DNA of 64,000 nt. Source: Rhynochetos jubatus. Lineage: Eukaryota > Chordata > Aves > Eurypygiformes > Rhynochetidae. The stretch is from the NCBI GenBank assembly GCA_027574665.1, contig CM050649.1:64198150-64262149 (forward strand), written 5' to 3'. The notes below the pieces were generated by a model. The model saw only the letters and a program-made list of their open reading frames with translations. It was not told the DNA's origin and made no database searches. A program made the position numbers and the translations under genes. This document shows, in pieces, positions 26,801 to 41,800 of the stretch (its first letter is position 1; the number at the start of each line of letters is the position of its first letter).

Positions 26801-29800
26801 CACATTTAGATAACTTGCCAGCTAGGAAGGAATGATGAATGCCATAGCTCTATTATTTTATAGACTGTGCTAAGTCTGGTAACTAGTGCTTGATTTCTTA
26901 GCACTAAACATAGACTAAACAAGCCTTAATTAAAGTGCCTTGTTTTTTCTTCATTGACTATTTCTTTACTTTTCCTATCGATACATGAGACCGTAATGTG
27001 GGGAATGAACCTGCAAAATTAAATCAGTTGCCAAAAAGACTAATGTTAAGAAAAAAACCTCTTTGTGAAGCGGAGAGTATGGTAATTTCTTACTTTATTG
27101 TGTGTCATGGTGCTATTTAGAGGTTGCTGGGGCTTCAGTGGTCAGGAAGGGAAGAAAAAAAACCCTGATTTTTTTTCCTCTTCTGATGGTTTGTTTAGGG
27201 GGACCGTGAAACTGGAATGTCAGTATTGACCATGTTCTGTTCTGATACTATGAAGTGCTGAAGCCATTTGCTGCAAGATTTGTTTTGTGGTTTTGTTTAC
27301 AAAATAAAGGTTAAAACACACCCAAGATAATAGCAGCAGCCTCAGAACATGTAGTTTATATTTTGTAGAAATTTTTACTTAGGTGTTTTGGGTAATGCTA
27401 ACACTTCACAACTGAGATTTTCCTCTCAAAATTGTGGTATATAATGAAACAAAATTTTAGTTGGATCGGCCTGAAGGTGCACTCGAGCTTCAGACTGGGT
27501 ACTGATAACATTCAGCCACTAAACCTTCTGAGTAAGCTTCTGTATGGCCATAATGTTAAGGGACATTATAAAAAACCAAACCAAATAAACGTGCCTTGGG
27601 CAGGCACCTGTTTCATTCATGTGTTACTTTCCATTGTGTTCTGAAGTAGCTCTGTGTATGTAACATGTTGATACTTGACTGTGCTATAGAGTCCTTGGGG
27701 GAATTTTGTAGGGCTGACGTTAAGGACAGTGTGGCATTTTTGTCATATTTCTTGTTGTTTGAGTCAAGATATGAATGTGTATAATACTTGCTGTTGTCTA
27801 ATTTTTGCTGTAAAGGCCTAGACTGCAAGGAACAATTTTTAATCTGTTCTCAGTTGTTGAAAAAATAAGTTGTTCCTCATAGTCGGGTGGAAAGATGTAA
27901 AATGCTGCAGGGAAAGGAATCTAACGCGTTATGAAGTGGTGAAATGTGAGTACCAGTGTTGAAAACACGGCTTGTTGTCAGCCGTCACCCCCGCCTAACT
28001 GACCGTGCACTGCGATCGGGTGGCAGAAAAGACCACTTGAATTCTCTGCTTGGTGTGCAAAGATGCGATGCAGAGTGGGGCCAAAACTTTGAAATGTTTT
28101 ATGCCGTTACAGTTGCAAAAAAATTTATGCTTCATTGGATACAATTTTCAGCTCTAGAGACTGCCATAAGTGTCTAAATTTCTATAGCTTGCAGGCAGCG
28201 GTTTCAAAAAACGTGTTGGTTCTGTGGTTTGGGTGGTGTTGTGTGGTGTGGTTTTTTATTTTTTTTTAATGTGTCCATCTTCTCACAAACACTGTTGCTT
28301 ATATTACATATATGCAGACATATGTCTCTTTGTACCCCTTAGTCAGGTGTCAGTTAGAACAAAGGTACTTCTGTGTAGCAGCCTGGCAACAAATGTGGTT
28401 GGCTTAGGCACGAGTACAGTAATTCAGTGCAGAGCAGTATGGGGTGACCCAGTGATCAGACTCTTAATAATGGGACAGGAAAGAGCCCTTCTAAGAACTC
28501 ACTTTGTTGATGTGTGTCCTAAGAATTAAAACTACAGAGAATGTAGAAATACACAATTTCCAAATTCTTATTTTTAAAGTGTTGGTTTTTTTTTTTCTCT
28601 TTTCTTTTTTTTTCTTTTTTCTTTAACACTGCACTTGTTACCATCTGTTATTAGGTTATTAGTCAACAGCTTTGGGCTGTTGACTGCTTTTCCTGCTTAG
28701 TGAAGAATTTTAATTCTGTAGTGTTGGTGCATAAGTCAGGTCTTTTATTTGCTGGTAGTACCTGCAAGCATCTTAAATTTCTGACATTGTTTGTTTCTGA
28801 AACTTAGCAGCTCTTGGCAGTGATCCTAGAGCTTCTGAGAGTAGTTTTATAACTTCTGAGAAACTTAGGATAATGTGTAGCAGTGCAAAATGTAAGCATA
28901 TGCTTGTGGGGACTTGCAAGGTTGTCGCCTGCACTTAAGAGAAGTCTGACTCTGAGGTCTGATAATGATTCGCTACCTTGGTTTTTTTGAAATGCATAAA
29001 TATTTCCCATGACATTCTATATTTCATGTCTGAAATTAAAGTTTCAGTTGTGTTAGCACAAAACCAGTTTTGATAACCTTTGTCTAAACACGTGTTAAGT
29101 ATGGTTGTGATTAGGTGATACTATAGATTAGAAATGTGCACATTAAGTATGGAATCAGGGAGTTTCACTGAGTTTTGAAGTTCAGACTTATGGGCAGTTC
29201 ACAGTTTTCAGTTTGTCTTGATTTTTCTTGATACTGTATATAACAAAGATGAACGCCCACAAAATGATATCTTTCTCTGCTTCTCAGACGTGAATGAATT
29301 GAAGGAGTGCCTTCATGTACTAGTGAAGGAACAGCAAACTCTGGCCACGCATACTGCTACAACAGCTCTTTCAGCTATGAGGCTAAAGCAGAGGCTAGTT
29401 ATCCTGGAACGATACTTCATTGCATTGAACAGAACAGTTCTTCAGGAGAATGTCAAAGTTAAGTGGAAAAGCAGTAGTATTCCGCTGCCTGTTGTGGATA
29501 AGAAAAGGTAACAACGCATGCATGAACAAATTAATACATTAGGAAAGTATAGAAAGGTTATCAGCCTGTGTGTGAGAGCTCAGTGGGATTTCTTCTTTCT
29601 TCCCCCTCATGAAACGTTAGCAGTAAAGCAACTCTCCTCATTTCTCAAATGGCTTTCTGTCGTGTTATCTGCCACGAAGTTTTCCTCCTTGGCTGATGCT
29701 TGCTTATAGTGTCTCTGTTCATACTGGTGGCTTTTTATTGTAATGCGCTGCTACAGATATTATTCTTTAAGCTACAAGTGGGCTTTTATTATGGTATTCC

Positions 29801-32800
29801 TTGTCTTCTGCTCAGCTAGAAAGTATGGAGAAACCTATTTCAGAAATTATGCCAATGGAGGTTACATAGTTATAATAACATTAATATATTTTTGTAAATA
29901 TTTGCTCAGTTAAAGCACATAACAAACTTTAAAATACAAACACATAGTCATTGAACTTAAGTTTACCTAGCTTAGGTGAGAGATGCTGTCACTGTACATC
30001 TTACATGAAACTGTTTCCAGAGAACTGAAGAAGAAGTCGTCTGATTGCTTTCCATATCTAGATAGCTCATTGACCTAAAAATAGAAAAATCTATCAGGTG
30101 AGGCATTAAAGAAGCTATTCAGTACCTGAACAGGGTTGCTGTCTGACAGAACAAGCAATTCAACCAGGGAAATTTTTATGTTAGGTTGTCCCTAGCTTTA
30201 AAAATGAAAGGAGGCAGTAAGTAGATAATGATGACTAGTTATTATGGGATTGCATTTCTGACAATGATATCTTTCTCTGAATAATCTGTTCTCTGAATTT
30301 TTCTTTTTTTCAGTTTTTTAAAAAGAACACTCATATTTATCAGAATGTTAAAAATGCCAGTTAAATTTTTTTCTCTCTTGAAAAAGTTCTAAGCAGTTCA
30401 CTTTCTTTTGATGTGAGATTAAAAAAACCAGGATTGTTGGTGTCTATCTGAGAGAAAGCAGTAGGGAATCTCCTGTCATTAAGTACAAAGGAAAGCATAC
30501 TTAAATTAATGTGATTGTTTGCATAAAAAGACAAGTTAGCAGAAATGTATGCGAGTCCAGTGGGTATTAACAAAAGTTCGGGCCATCTCTCTTCCTTAAA
30601 CACACCAAAACAGAAGCTGCAAAGAGAGATTCGTAACATCAACACTTGAATGGAAAGACACAATGTGACAAAATTGATGGAATTAATTCTCAATAATTGA
30701 ATATTCATTAAAAAATAGCCTATAAGCATAGTTTATACACTCCAATTTAACTAGAAGTATAAACTTCAAGTGAAGGAGTACGTGAAGTATCTTACGTGTG
30801 TATTTTGAATACACCATTGTAATTTCACTCTCAGTAACTATAGGCACCTTTCTGATGGCAGTCAATTGTGCCAGTATTTTTTTTCTCTGTGAAGCTTGTT
30901 GATGTGGGGGGTTGAATTGGTTGTTCTTTGAAGCAGCTGAAGTTGAATTTGGTTGTTGCCATTTTGATGTTGACAACCTTCATCCTTGAGAGAATTGCAA
31001 ATTCTTTACAAATAAAAATTGTGTAATTACATATGCATGCACGTAGCTAAATTATAAGATTGTAGAATATACAAATTATACAAATACGTACTAATATAAG
31101 TATATAACATTATTACATAAATTATATCGAGACAATGTGTATACAATTTTATTTAGCCCGAGACCTGTAGGCAAAGGTGTAGAAGGACTTGCACGAGTTG
31201 GATCCCGAGCAGCACTTTCGTTTGCATTTGCATTCCTTCATAGAGCCTGGAGGTCAGGTAGGTCTGCTCTGTAGCTTATTGTGTATATTCTTCATTAGAA
31301 GATGGATGATTCATGAAAGCATGTGTGTGTATTAAATATTTGCATAGAACTAAATATGTTAGATTTGCATAATAGTGTTTTATGTTTCTGTGGTATTATG
31401 CCCAACGATACTGTTGCTGATCGAAGCCATCCAAGCCACTACCAATGCTGTGTTGTGCTGGTATGCTTTTATGCTTAGGAAGGCAAATTGGGATTTTGTG
31501 AAAAGAATGAATTTTTTAACGCCAGGTTACAGAAAAGTTAGATTTATTCTTCAGACAGGGTCAATCCACTATATTACTACACAATAGTAGCACCTTGAAA
31601 AGGCGTTTGGAGCAGTAGGGCTAAACCTGTGTTTAGTTTTTGCACTTGTCAGCCGTTGTCAAATTCCAGATGTCGCCGGAATTGTCATCGGTGACACCTT
31701 AACCTACCTGTTTGTCTCAGTTTGCACTGTTTGTTCAGACGGCAACTGTTTGACTCGTTCTCTGTCCAGCCAGCCCTAGTTCTTCTGATTTCCTCAGCGT
31801 ATGCACAGTGGGATGAGCTGGTTTGAGTTGTCACCTCTCTGAATATATTTTATGTGAAGGAGTTAGTTCTTCAGAAGTCTTGTAGTCAAAATGTTTGTGT
31901 GGAAATCGAGAACTTTGTACATATTATTTAATAACTTGTAAGCTTGAGGTTAAAAATATTCCAGAAAATGTTGTATACAAAAATCTGTATGACTTCTGTA
32001 AGGAAGGGAGTGTGACTAGTATTGCTGTGTTCCTTAGGTGAGGATGCAGACCTGTGCAGTGAATTGTTACAGGAATCACTTGATGCACTACGAGCTTTAC
32101 CAGAGGCATCCCTTTTTGATGAAGGGACTGTGTCTTCTGTATGGCTGGAAGTGGTGGAAAGAGCTACTAAATTCCTAAGGTCTGTTGTGACTGGGTAAGT
32201 TTGTTTTGTTTTGGGGTTTTTTGAGCATTGCTGAAGTAACTGTTAAATGGCAAACCTACATTTTAGCAGCTGATGGTTGAAACACAATAGCTTATGGAAA
32301 ATTAAAAATATTGTTTTACTTTTCTAATACTGTTATACAAGGAATCAAAAGATACATGAACTGTGGAGATGATGCTCTTGAAATATAATTTAGCTCCTTT
32401 AACGGTTTAAGAAAAATCTGAATGTGAGTACTCTGAATCATCACATGTAGACTTACCCGGCAAGTAGCGGTTCAGTAATGTAAACTGTACTCAGATGAAG
32501 AGTGCATTGGCAATACAATATATGTGTACACTTAATTGTGCCTTTCTAGTATAGTAAAATAATGCAGACTTCTGTGCATTATGAGGGAAAATGCACTCAT
32601 ATTGGATTTAGAGCACTCCCCTGCTTTCCCCTGTTATTTAAGGAGGCTTAAAGGTGTCCTTTTACAGTAGTTACCAGAAATTACTTGTCTTTTGAGTACT
32701 GGAACTACATCCTTATGGTGAATATCCTAAAGAATATTTGAATTCCACCTGTGAAAAATGTTTTTCATGTTCTTAGCATATTTAATAGAGCTATGGAGTA

Positions 32801-35800
32801 GATAGTGAAGCTTGGGGCAATTTTAAAGCTGCCACTCTAAAAATTGATCTTGCGTGGAATGTGTCAGCTTTTCTTCTCAGTTACAGAAAGATGTAAAATT
32901 GGTGATGAAAGTTTAGTGGGTTTTGGTTTGGTAAGGCAATATTGTTTCCAGTTACTTCTTAATTAACTATGTTGTTTGACCTTTAAATAGAGATGTGCAT
33001 GGAGCTCCCAGTACCAAAGGGCCGGGAAACATTCCGTTACAAGACCAGCACTTGGCACTTGCCATATTGCTAGAACTGGCAGTGCAAAGGGGTACACTAA
33101 GGTGAGAAGCATGAGCACTCTGATTTTTAACCATCGCTGTCTGTTGGAATGGCCTGAGCAGTGCCTGTCTTCAGTTTTCATGGGTTTAGGTTTAATGTAG
33201 TAATTGTGGTTCAGAGGGTATGAACCTTTTGTGTAATGCAGTGGCAATCAAGCTCTTATGTTAGCTAGATTGCAAAATCCATTTTTGATAGTCTGATAAT
33301 CTGTTTAAAATGGAAAGCCATGACATCTGGTATCGCTAAACTTGAAAACGTAGGAGGTGAATAGTATGGATAACCTAAAATAATGTTTTTGGGAGTGCTT
33401 ATTAATGGAAGATGTGAACTTCCTCTTTCAGCCAAATGTTGTCTGCAGTTATGTTGTTGCTTCAACTTTGGGATAATGGAACCAGGGAAACAGATAATGA
33501 GCGATCTGCGCAAGGAACGAGTGCACCCCTTCTACCTTTGTTACAAAGATTTCAGAGTATAATATGTAATAAAGATGTGCCCAATACCGATGAAGAGATT
33601 CAGGTACCTACCCTTGGATTATTTGAAAGGGGCATTATGTTGGTATCAAATTGCATTTGGCTGGCTAAAATAATTATAAAATTATCCAAACAGTATTTAG
33701 ATTTACGTTGGCAGCATTTTTTTCCACATAAGATGAATATACACCATTATTGTTTGCCTTTCACGTATACATTTGGGTTTCTTGAGGTAGGAGGAGGAAT
33801 GTCATAGTAGGGTTAGAGGTAAGCATTGGGTTCCAGAATTAATGCTTTTGTGATAATTAATTTAGAGATGTGGCCACTTAACTTTTCTGCACATTGGGTT
33901 TGGTTTTAGTTAGTTGTGTTTCAAGTTAATTGAACTATGTATAATATTCTTAGTGAATACTATTGAGGTTGATAAAACATAGTAAATCAGTTTTATTGTG
34001 CTTGTAACTTTCTATTCACAGTCTGACTGTATTTTCTCAACATGTATGTTTGGATTTTTCCTTTACTATTGTGTATGTGTAGTGGAGTAGGAATACCTTG
34101 AATTTTCTTCTGACTGCTCTTTTTTTCTTTTCTAGCTCCTGACTTACCCTCTGAGTCCAAATGAAAGTTTCCTAAGGTATCTGATTCTACCACAGGACAA
34201 TGAGCTAGCGATTGATCTGAGACAAACAGCCGTAGTGATCATGGCTCATTTAGATCGTCTAGCCACTCCATGTATGCCTCCACAGTGTAGCTCTCCTACA
34301 TCTCATAAGGTAGCTATTTGCAACGTCAGATTTAGCAAGATGTTTGCCATAAAAGTGTAACTGATTTTCAGTTTGGAAGGAAAACAACTCCTAACACTCT
34401 TCAAATTTCTTTGAATTTTGACAAGGTAACCTCGGGTTGCCTAGTTTTTTCTTACTTTGGTATCTTTTATTACATCAGCCTTGAAGTATAGTTCTGTGGT
34501 TTGTGAGCCATTCTGTCTTATCACAATACTGTGGCTAATTCTGCCATATTTTGAGGTGTTCCTCCTGTGTTTATCAGAGAAAAAGCTCAAGACTAGACTT
34601 TATAAATGCTGGGGGTCTGAAGTATTAAAAAAAAAAAGTAAATGTTAAACTTCTGAACTTGAAAAATTTCTGAACACTTACTGTAAAACTTACTCAGTAG
34701 CAGTCTAAGCTGAATACAATGCATGCAGGTCTTCATTTTTTATATCTTCTAATAAGTAAGCTTTATTGAGTACTGGCAGTAACAACTGTCACAGATTTGA
34801 GTATGTTTGGCGTATGAAGGTTTAAAAAATAATCTGCTGTATGCATTTTGTGAAGTTGCATATTTAAAAATTAGTACTTACGGAATTTCTTGTTTTCTAG
34901 GGATCTCTGCAAGAGGTCATTGCTTGGGGCTTAATAGGTTGGAAATACTATGCTAATGTGAGTGGTCCAATTCAGTGTGAAGGACTTGCCAATCTCGGCG
35001 TTGTGCAGGTTGCGTGTGCGGAGAAACGTTTCCTAATATTATCTAGGAACGGACGTGTTTATACACAGGCGTACAACAGTGATACTCTGGTGAGAGTTTT
35101 TTTACATGCTTTTAAAAACGTGTTCTTGCTTTACTACTTCATAGCGTAAGTCTGCTCTTTTAACTGTTTACAGTAACTAGGAAGAGTAGGTAGAGACATG
35201 CTGATTGTGAACTTCTGTGGTGCTGTACTTTCAGAAATAGTGGTAGCAACTGTACAAATTGACAGATATGAAAAGGATTTTACTTCAGTGATGTAACACA
35301 CTGTGCCCAAATTGTGTAGTTTCTCAAACAGAACTGTAGTGTAACAGAAACATTTGTTACTAAGATTGCCTGTAAGATAAACACCGCGTTCATATATGCT
35401 GAAGAGCTTATGTCGTGGTTTAACTCTGGCCAACAAAATACCACGAAGCTGCTCTCACAGGTTCCACCTCCCATTTCTCCAGTGGAGCCGAAGAATCAGA
35501 GGAAAAAGACAAGCTCATAAAATTGAGATAAGAAGTATTTACTAATTGAATCTAAATGAACAATATATATATAAATGAATATATACTCTTACTAATAATA
35601 AGTAATTAAAATACTAGAAAATAAAACGTATGATGCAATTGCTCATCACCTGCTGACTGATACACCACCAGGTCCCGAGTGGTGAGAGTGAGAGCCAGAG
35701 AGCCCAAGAGTGACGCAGCCTGAGAGCCAGAGCCCGACAGCTACAACAGCAGAGTCCAAGTGAACCCTATCAGCAATAGCATGACAGACCCACCAGCTCA

Positions 35801-38800
35801 TGAGCCAGCACAGGAGTTAGCAAAGCAGCTGACAGAGGAGTTAGCAAAGGAGTTAAGGAGAGTTAGAGTCTAAAGAAAGGGTAACGGCCTCCGAACCCAC
35901 ACCCCGCTTGTGTACTGAGCATGACGTGCTATGGAATGAAATACCCCTTTGCTCAGTTTGGGTCAGCTGTCTGAACTGTGTCCCCCCCACACTGTCTGTA
36001 GTGAGAGAGGGTTGGGAACACAGCTGCTGTATCAGAAGCTGAGAGAGACCTTGCATTTGTGCAAGCACTCCCCAGCACCGGCTAAAAGACACCTTATCAG
36101 TACTTCTCTGAGGGTAAATCCAGAAACCCAGCTTCATACCAGCCACTGTAAAGAGCTTTCACTCTTTTCTGACCAGCATGACTTATAAGGATGGGAACAA
36201 AATAACATCAGAGCGTTGTTCTTGCCAGACTCAAATAGTAGATTTGACCTTTATTTCTTTATCCCTTCACTACATTAATTTGAGTGTACAATTTTGATAA
36301 AGCCTCATGAAAACTGTACCTAGTTATTCTGTATATAGTCAAGTGATAGAAAATATAAGCATTTTTTGTAAATGTATTGCTTTTGTCTGGTTTACAGGGA
36401 CCACAGCTGGTGCAGAGTCTAGCTTCCAGAAATATTGTGAAGATAGCAGCACATTCGGATGGGCATCACTATCTTGCTTTGTCAGCAAATGGTGAAGTTT
36501 TCTCTTGGGGTTGTGGAGATGGTGGAAGACTAGGCCATGGGGATACAGTGTATGTAGCAGAAATAATCATTGCTTTGCTAGTGTTCTGAATTTACAGTAA
36601 AAACTATTTAGTTGTGTATACAAGCACATTCAGCATTTGAAATTCATCTCTGCTGTCAAACAGAAATTGCGTTCTCCCTGCATGTTTTCTCTGCCTGCAA
36701 TACTCCCCGTTCTGCATTAGTGCTGCTTTCTGAACTAGTTGTAAATGGAGGGTGTAGTAGTGGTTGCACTGTTACTAGGCCTGTTTATTCATGGTTGTAT
36801 GAATGCACAATGCATTTTCTCTAAGAGCATTGACTCAGATGTCAGAGTGGGGTCATAATTTCCTACGCAGTTGTGTTGCATATATCATTCCCTTTTTCCC
36901 CAGTGTTAAACAGTAACATCAGTGTTCTGCTTTTGTGTAGGAGCAGTCTTTTATAGGGATATTCTGTAGGGGGTGTACATCAATATATTTTATAGGTTTT
37001 GTCTTCCTCCAGTGTTGAATTCCTTATAAAGCAAGGGAGTTACTACACAAAAGCTAGCAGTGTAGTGAAGTTAATTGTTTAGATACAGCAATTAAAGATA
37101 ATATTTTTCTATAGCAGACAAATATTTTTAAAAACACTGCATTAATATAATTTGAAATAGAGTTTAAAGACATTTCTTCAGTGGTTTGTATGTTGTTTAA
37201 TCTGAACTTAATTTTTGGCTTATAGCTCTGTTTGCATCTTGATACTTCAGTCTAGTAATGAGGTTTGCAGGTAGAATTGCAGCAATCGTTTCCTAACAAG
37301 TATGTCACACCTTTTATTACCTACTCATCAGATTTCATCTTTTGTGAAATATGTCACCTTCTCTTTAAACAGACCTCTGGAGGAACCAAAGATGATATCT
37401 GCTTTATCTGGAAAGCAGGCTGGGAAACATGTTACACATATTGCATGTGGAAGCACCTATAGCGCTGCCATTACGGCTGAAGGAGAGCTATATACATGGG
37501 GACGAGGAAACTATGGCAGACTTGGTCATGGTATGTTACTTGGTATCTGAAAGTCAGTTGTCAAAGAACTGTTTAGTGCCTGTCTCAAATGATCTTTTAT
37601 CCAACTTACCTGAAGCTGATTTGAGAAACATATGTGTTTTCACGTGAATTAAAATAATTATGGGGGTAATTGTCTTAAAACAGCTAAATCTCTATGACTT
37701 CTGTGAAGAAAAATCTACACTATTCTCTGTTCCCTTCCTTGTGAAGCAAAGACTATCTCATGGGTTATATCCGTATTAGATACCTGAGCAACCATATGGG
37801 AGCTTAGTCATGACGCTCAAATCTGGAAACAAACCCAAACCAACACCCCCCACACCCACACAACAAAACACCCAAAAGCAAACAAAAAAACCCTACCAGG
37901 CAAGCCACCTTGGTTTTGCTTCTCACAGAACTGCTTTGTTTTGAAGGTTCTAGTGAAGATCAGACCATCCCAATGCTGGTCACGGGACTGAAAGGACTCA
38001 AAGTTATTGATGTGTCCTGTGGGAGTGGAGATGCTCAGACTCTTGCAGTTACTGAAAATGGTTAGTAGCAAAATATAACTTTACACTTTAAGTAAGCTTA
38101 CCTTTTCTTTCTTTCATTCTGAAGATATTTATACTGCAGACATTATGCTTATTCTAGTGTAAGAATTCAAAGCTGAAATTCCTTTTGGGGAAACACATAT
38201 ATGCATTTATACACATACTTCGCATATAATGTATGCAGATGTATTTCCACACACAGATATGCAATATATTCAGTATGAATATGCAAATACATGTTTCCAT
38301 TTGTTACACATGTTTTAAATACCTATATAAATGTATAATATACACAAAATATGTACGTACACATCTCAATTTTATGCATTATTACGTAAGTGCATATAAC
38401 TCATGTTGTTACAACAGCCAGAACTGTGAGTAGGAGAGTTGTTTTTGTCAACCTATGGCAGGTGCCAAAGAGAGGCTGTATTGTAATCCTGCTTCCCAGC
38501 ATCCCTGACCAAGGTGCCCAGTGTGAGACAGATTCAAAACCTGAATCATACTGTGAGGGTTTAAGCCCAAAAATCATCACTTGGAAAGCAGATAGCTCTT
38601 GGAAGATAGTTATTCTTTTAAAATGTGGCTGGTTATGGTGATATGCAGTATTTAAAAGCTGACAGGTTTGCTTGTCCAGGAAACTCAAACTTGGATTTTT
38701 TTATTTTTGATATACAAATACACTTTTAATTCATTTTGTGAAATGGCTGAATGACAGGAACTGAAAATTAAGAAAACATGTTTCACAGACAATTTGGCCA

Positions 38801-41800
38801 TTTGATGTGGAAAAACATTTTTCAAGTTCTTATAAATAACACCTTATGATAAAAGAAGGCAGTGTTAACTAAAGATCATACTACTGGCTTGATTTGCAGT
38901 AGTTCCTATACTTCATATGTTTTTAAGAAGGACTTAATGATGAATTAACTGATGAATTTTCAGTGCATGTTATGTGCTATGCTTTTTATGTTTAGATTTA
39001 TTAACATGAAAGTGTATCAAATATTTTTCTTCATTGTTGCTATCATGAACTCTTAGAAATTAATTCATAACTGCTATTCTTACATTACAGTTTGCAAATT
39101 GTGCTTACTATAGAATCTCAGATTTTTAAGAACTTGCTTGTCAAAACAGGTAACATAATGACAGGAAAAAGCAATGCAGTATTTTTTGTTTTCTTTCTCT
39201 TGATTTGAAGGCCAAGTGTGGTCTTGGGGTGATGGAGATTATGGAAAACTGGGAAGGGGAGGCAGTGATGGCTGCAAGACTCCCAAGTTGATAGAAAAAC
39301 TTCAAGATCTGGACATAGTGAAAGTGCGCTGCGGGAGTCAGTTTTCTATTGCTTTAACCAAAGATGGCCAGGTCTACACCTGGGGGAAAGGTGACAATCA
39401 GAGACTTGGCCATGGAACGGAAGAGCATGTTCGATATCCGAAACTACTGGAACGCTTGAAAGGTAATTATCAGAGCTGGAATTATTCCAAAGTTCTTTTT
39501 GATGCTGTTGGGCCTTTTTACCGGATGCTAATATCTCAACTTCAGGAATGATGGTATTGTGTACTCTGTCATATTTTATGCTGGTTGCACTGAAAAAGGT
39601 AATTGTGCACATTTCCCATCGCTTCTGCATTTATACCTTTAGAATTCTAGTAGACTTAGTTGGTGTCATGACTACTCTAAATGCTGCTTGTCTTGTGTTC
39701 TCTTTATCCTGCTTTTATTAGGTTCACAGAAATGTTTATTTAAAACATCTTTTTGCACTGTCATGCAAATAAATATATAAAACACATATATACTTTGATT
39801 AAGGCATGTAAATGCAATAAGTGAAAGTGGCAGGCAACAAGTAACATCGTTAAAGTTGTGTTCATGCCAGTACTGTTGCCTAGTTTGTAACAGTGAAGGT
39901 TGTTTCTAGCATTTGTGAGAAACCTGAGGTTCTGTAGGGGAGGGTGAGGAAGAAACCTCTTTTGTTGTTCTGTCTTTCCTAAAACTGTTGTTCATATATG
40001 ATGAATGATCTGATGGAAAGTAACTTCTGAACTAATGACTACAATATGACTTTACAGTCTCCCTTTATAGTTGGGGAGATCTTTTAATAAACCTTTCCTT
40101 AAGAAGTATCCTAAGTAGAAGGGATACAAAATAGAAGATTTTTTTTAAACTTGTAAACTTTTGTACTTAAGTTGTCTCTTAAGAATCTTTAAATATTTCC
40201 TTGGTTTTTCTTTTGCTGTACTCTTCAATCCACTGCTAAGGCAAAGGTGAGGCTCTTGACATCCATAATGTGTTCATAGTTAAGTATGGTTGTAATTAGT
40301 ACAGTTTTCCTTACCTCTGATGCTTTTCTGTTAATGATTGTAATCTTTAAGATACATTTTCAATATTTGACTTTCCTATCAGGGAAAAAAGTGATAGATG
40401 TGGCAGCTGGATCTACTCATTGTCTAGCACTGACGGAAGATAGTGAAGTGCATAGCTGGGGAAGCAATGATCAGTGTCAACACTTTGATACTTTACGAAT
40501 CACCAAACCAGAGCCAGCAGCTCTCCCGGGATTAGACACAAAGCATGTTGTTGGAATTGCTTGTGGGCCCGCTCAGGTTAGTTTTATTTTGAATTAATTG
40601 TGATTTGTCTTCGTCTCTCACTGAGCCTAGTCCTGTACACTAATCACAGTCCCTCTTTCTCGCTTGCATCACTTTTCTTATTTCTTATTCTGAATTAATG
40701 AAGGCTTGGAAAAAACAAGTCCTGTGTAGTTCCTTTGCCAGAAAGGGCTGAATGACTAGCTGTCCATCTGTTGGGTATTCTGAGAAAGCAGCTATTTACC
40801 CGTTTTGTTTTTTTGTCGGATACAGCAATTGAAGAGTTGTCAAGCAGAATGTTTCCTGTAGCAAAGATAGTGAGGTATCTAGACTGGCATAACATCTCTT
40901 TGGAAAATGTGATAAGAGAGTTCTTTTCTGAGATTGGTAGGGTTTTATGTATGTTTACAAAGATGCAAGTGGAGGGTTCTCTTCAACAGATGTGCTGATA
41001 TTATTTCTGCATCTTCTATTACTGTTTGGAGGCAGTTGTTAGCTTTACAATCCTGTCTCTCATCAGTGTCATCATTTGGATAAATAATTTCCATAATTAG
41101 GGAAATAACTGTTGAACGTCGTATGTTGTTTCAATTTATAGAGTTTCGCTTGGTCGTCATGTTCAGAATGGTCAATAGGCTTGCGGGTGCCTTTTGTGGT
41201 GGATGTTTGCCCCATGACATTTGAGCAGCTAGATCTTTTGCTAAGACAAGTGACCGAAGGAATGGATGGCTCCTCTGACTGGCCCCCTCCTCAGGAAAAG
41301 GAGTGTATGGCTGTAGCAACATTAAACCTTCTAAGGCTTCAGGTACCTTCAGTTTCTTACACATTGAGCAGCTGTTGAACTAAACGTTTCAGTAAATTGC
41401 TTGGATGAAAATAGTGGACTTAATGTCCTTTAAAACATTTTTATTGATTTAAAAATTGAAATAAATACAGTGTCACTTTCTACTGCTTGAAATTTGGCAG
41501 CTAGTGGTTGTTTTTCTCTTCCGGACAGTGTTTCTGCCTCATTAAAAATGAACCATAAAAATCGTAAATGTATTAAGCCTTAATTTACTCACTCAATAAA
41601 TCCATGCAATCAGAGGTTTTGAGCGTTTCTAAGAATTTTAAATAGCATTTTTAAGACTGAATGTCCTCTTTAGAGATATTTGATGGTCACCAGAGATGCT
41701 AATTTTCTTAGCATACTAAGCTAAGTAGCAAAGTAGAAACAGTTTAGGCTATTCTTTAGGTTATTATAGCTCAGAGTTTTAGGGGATATAGTTAAATACA

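Larger units (their letters stand above)
18303..29287 (+). other. HERC2 intron 2 (11 kb, largest complete intron in window)
   Basis: It holds a possible ancient repeat (21153-21255), a GT-rich stretch (22442-22497), a hairpin (23635-23660), a CA repeat (24601-24635), a CR1 tail (25869-26074) and a T-rich run (28585-28625). No further exon is visible and the phase from exon 2 to exon 3 needs none. Confidence 0.8.

Noticed and set aside
30361-30976. Open minus-strand stretches of 122 and 97 codons in intron 3
   Set aside because: No recognisable motif, composition follows the AT-rich intron, and they lie in different frames. Probably chance.
33436-33807. A 123-codon + strand open stretch
   Set aside because: Only the first part (to 33603) is HERC2 exon 7. 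The rest is read-through into intron past a clear gtacct donor.
35853-36188. Open frames in the intron 9 element
   Set aside because: Explained by the antisense LTR-like sequence. No protein family seen.
40771-40998. A 75-codon open stretch between exons 14 and 15
   Set aside because: No similarity to HERC2, and exon 14 joins exon 15 in phase without it.
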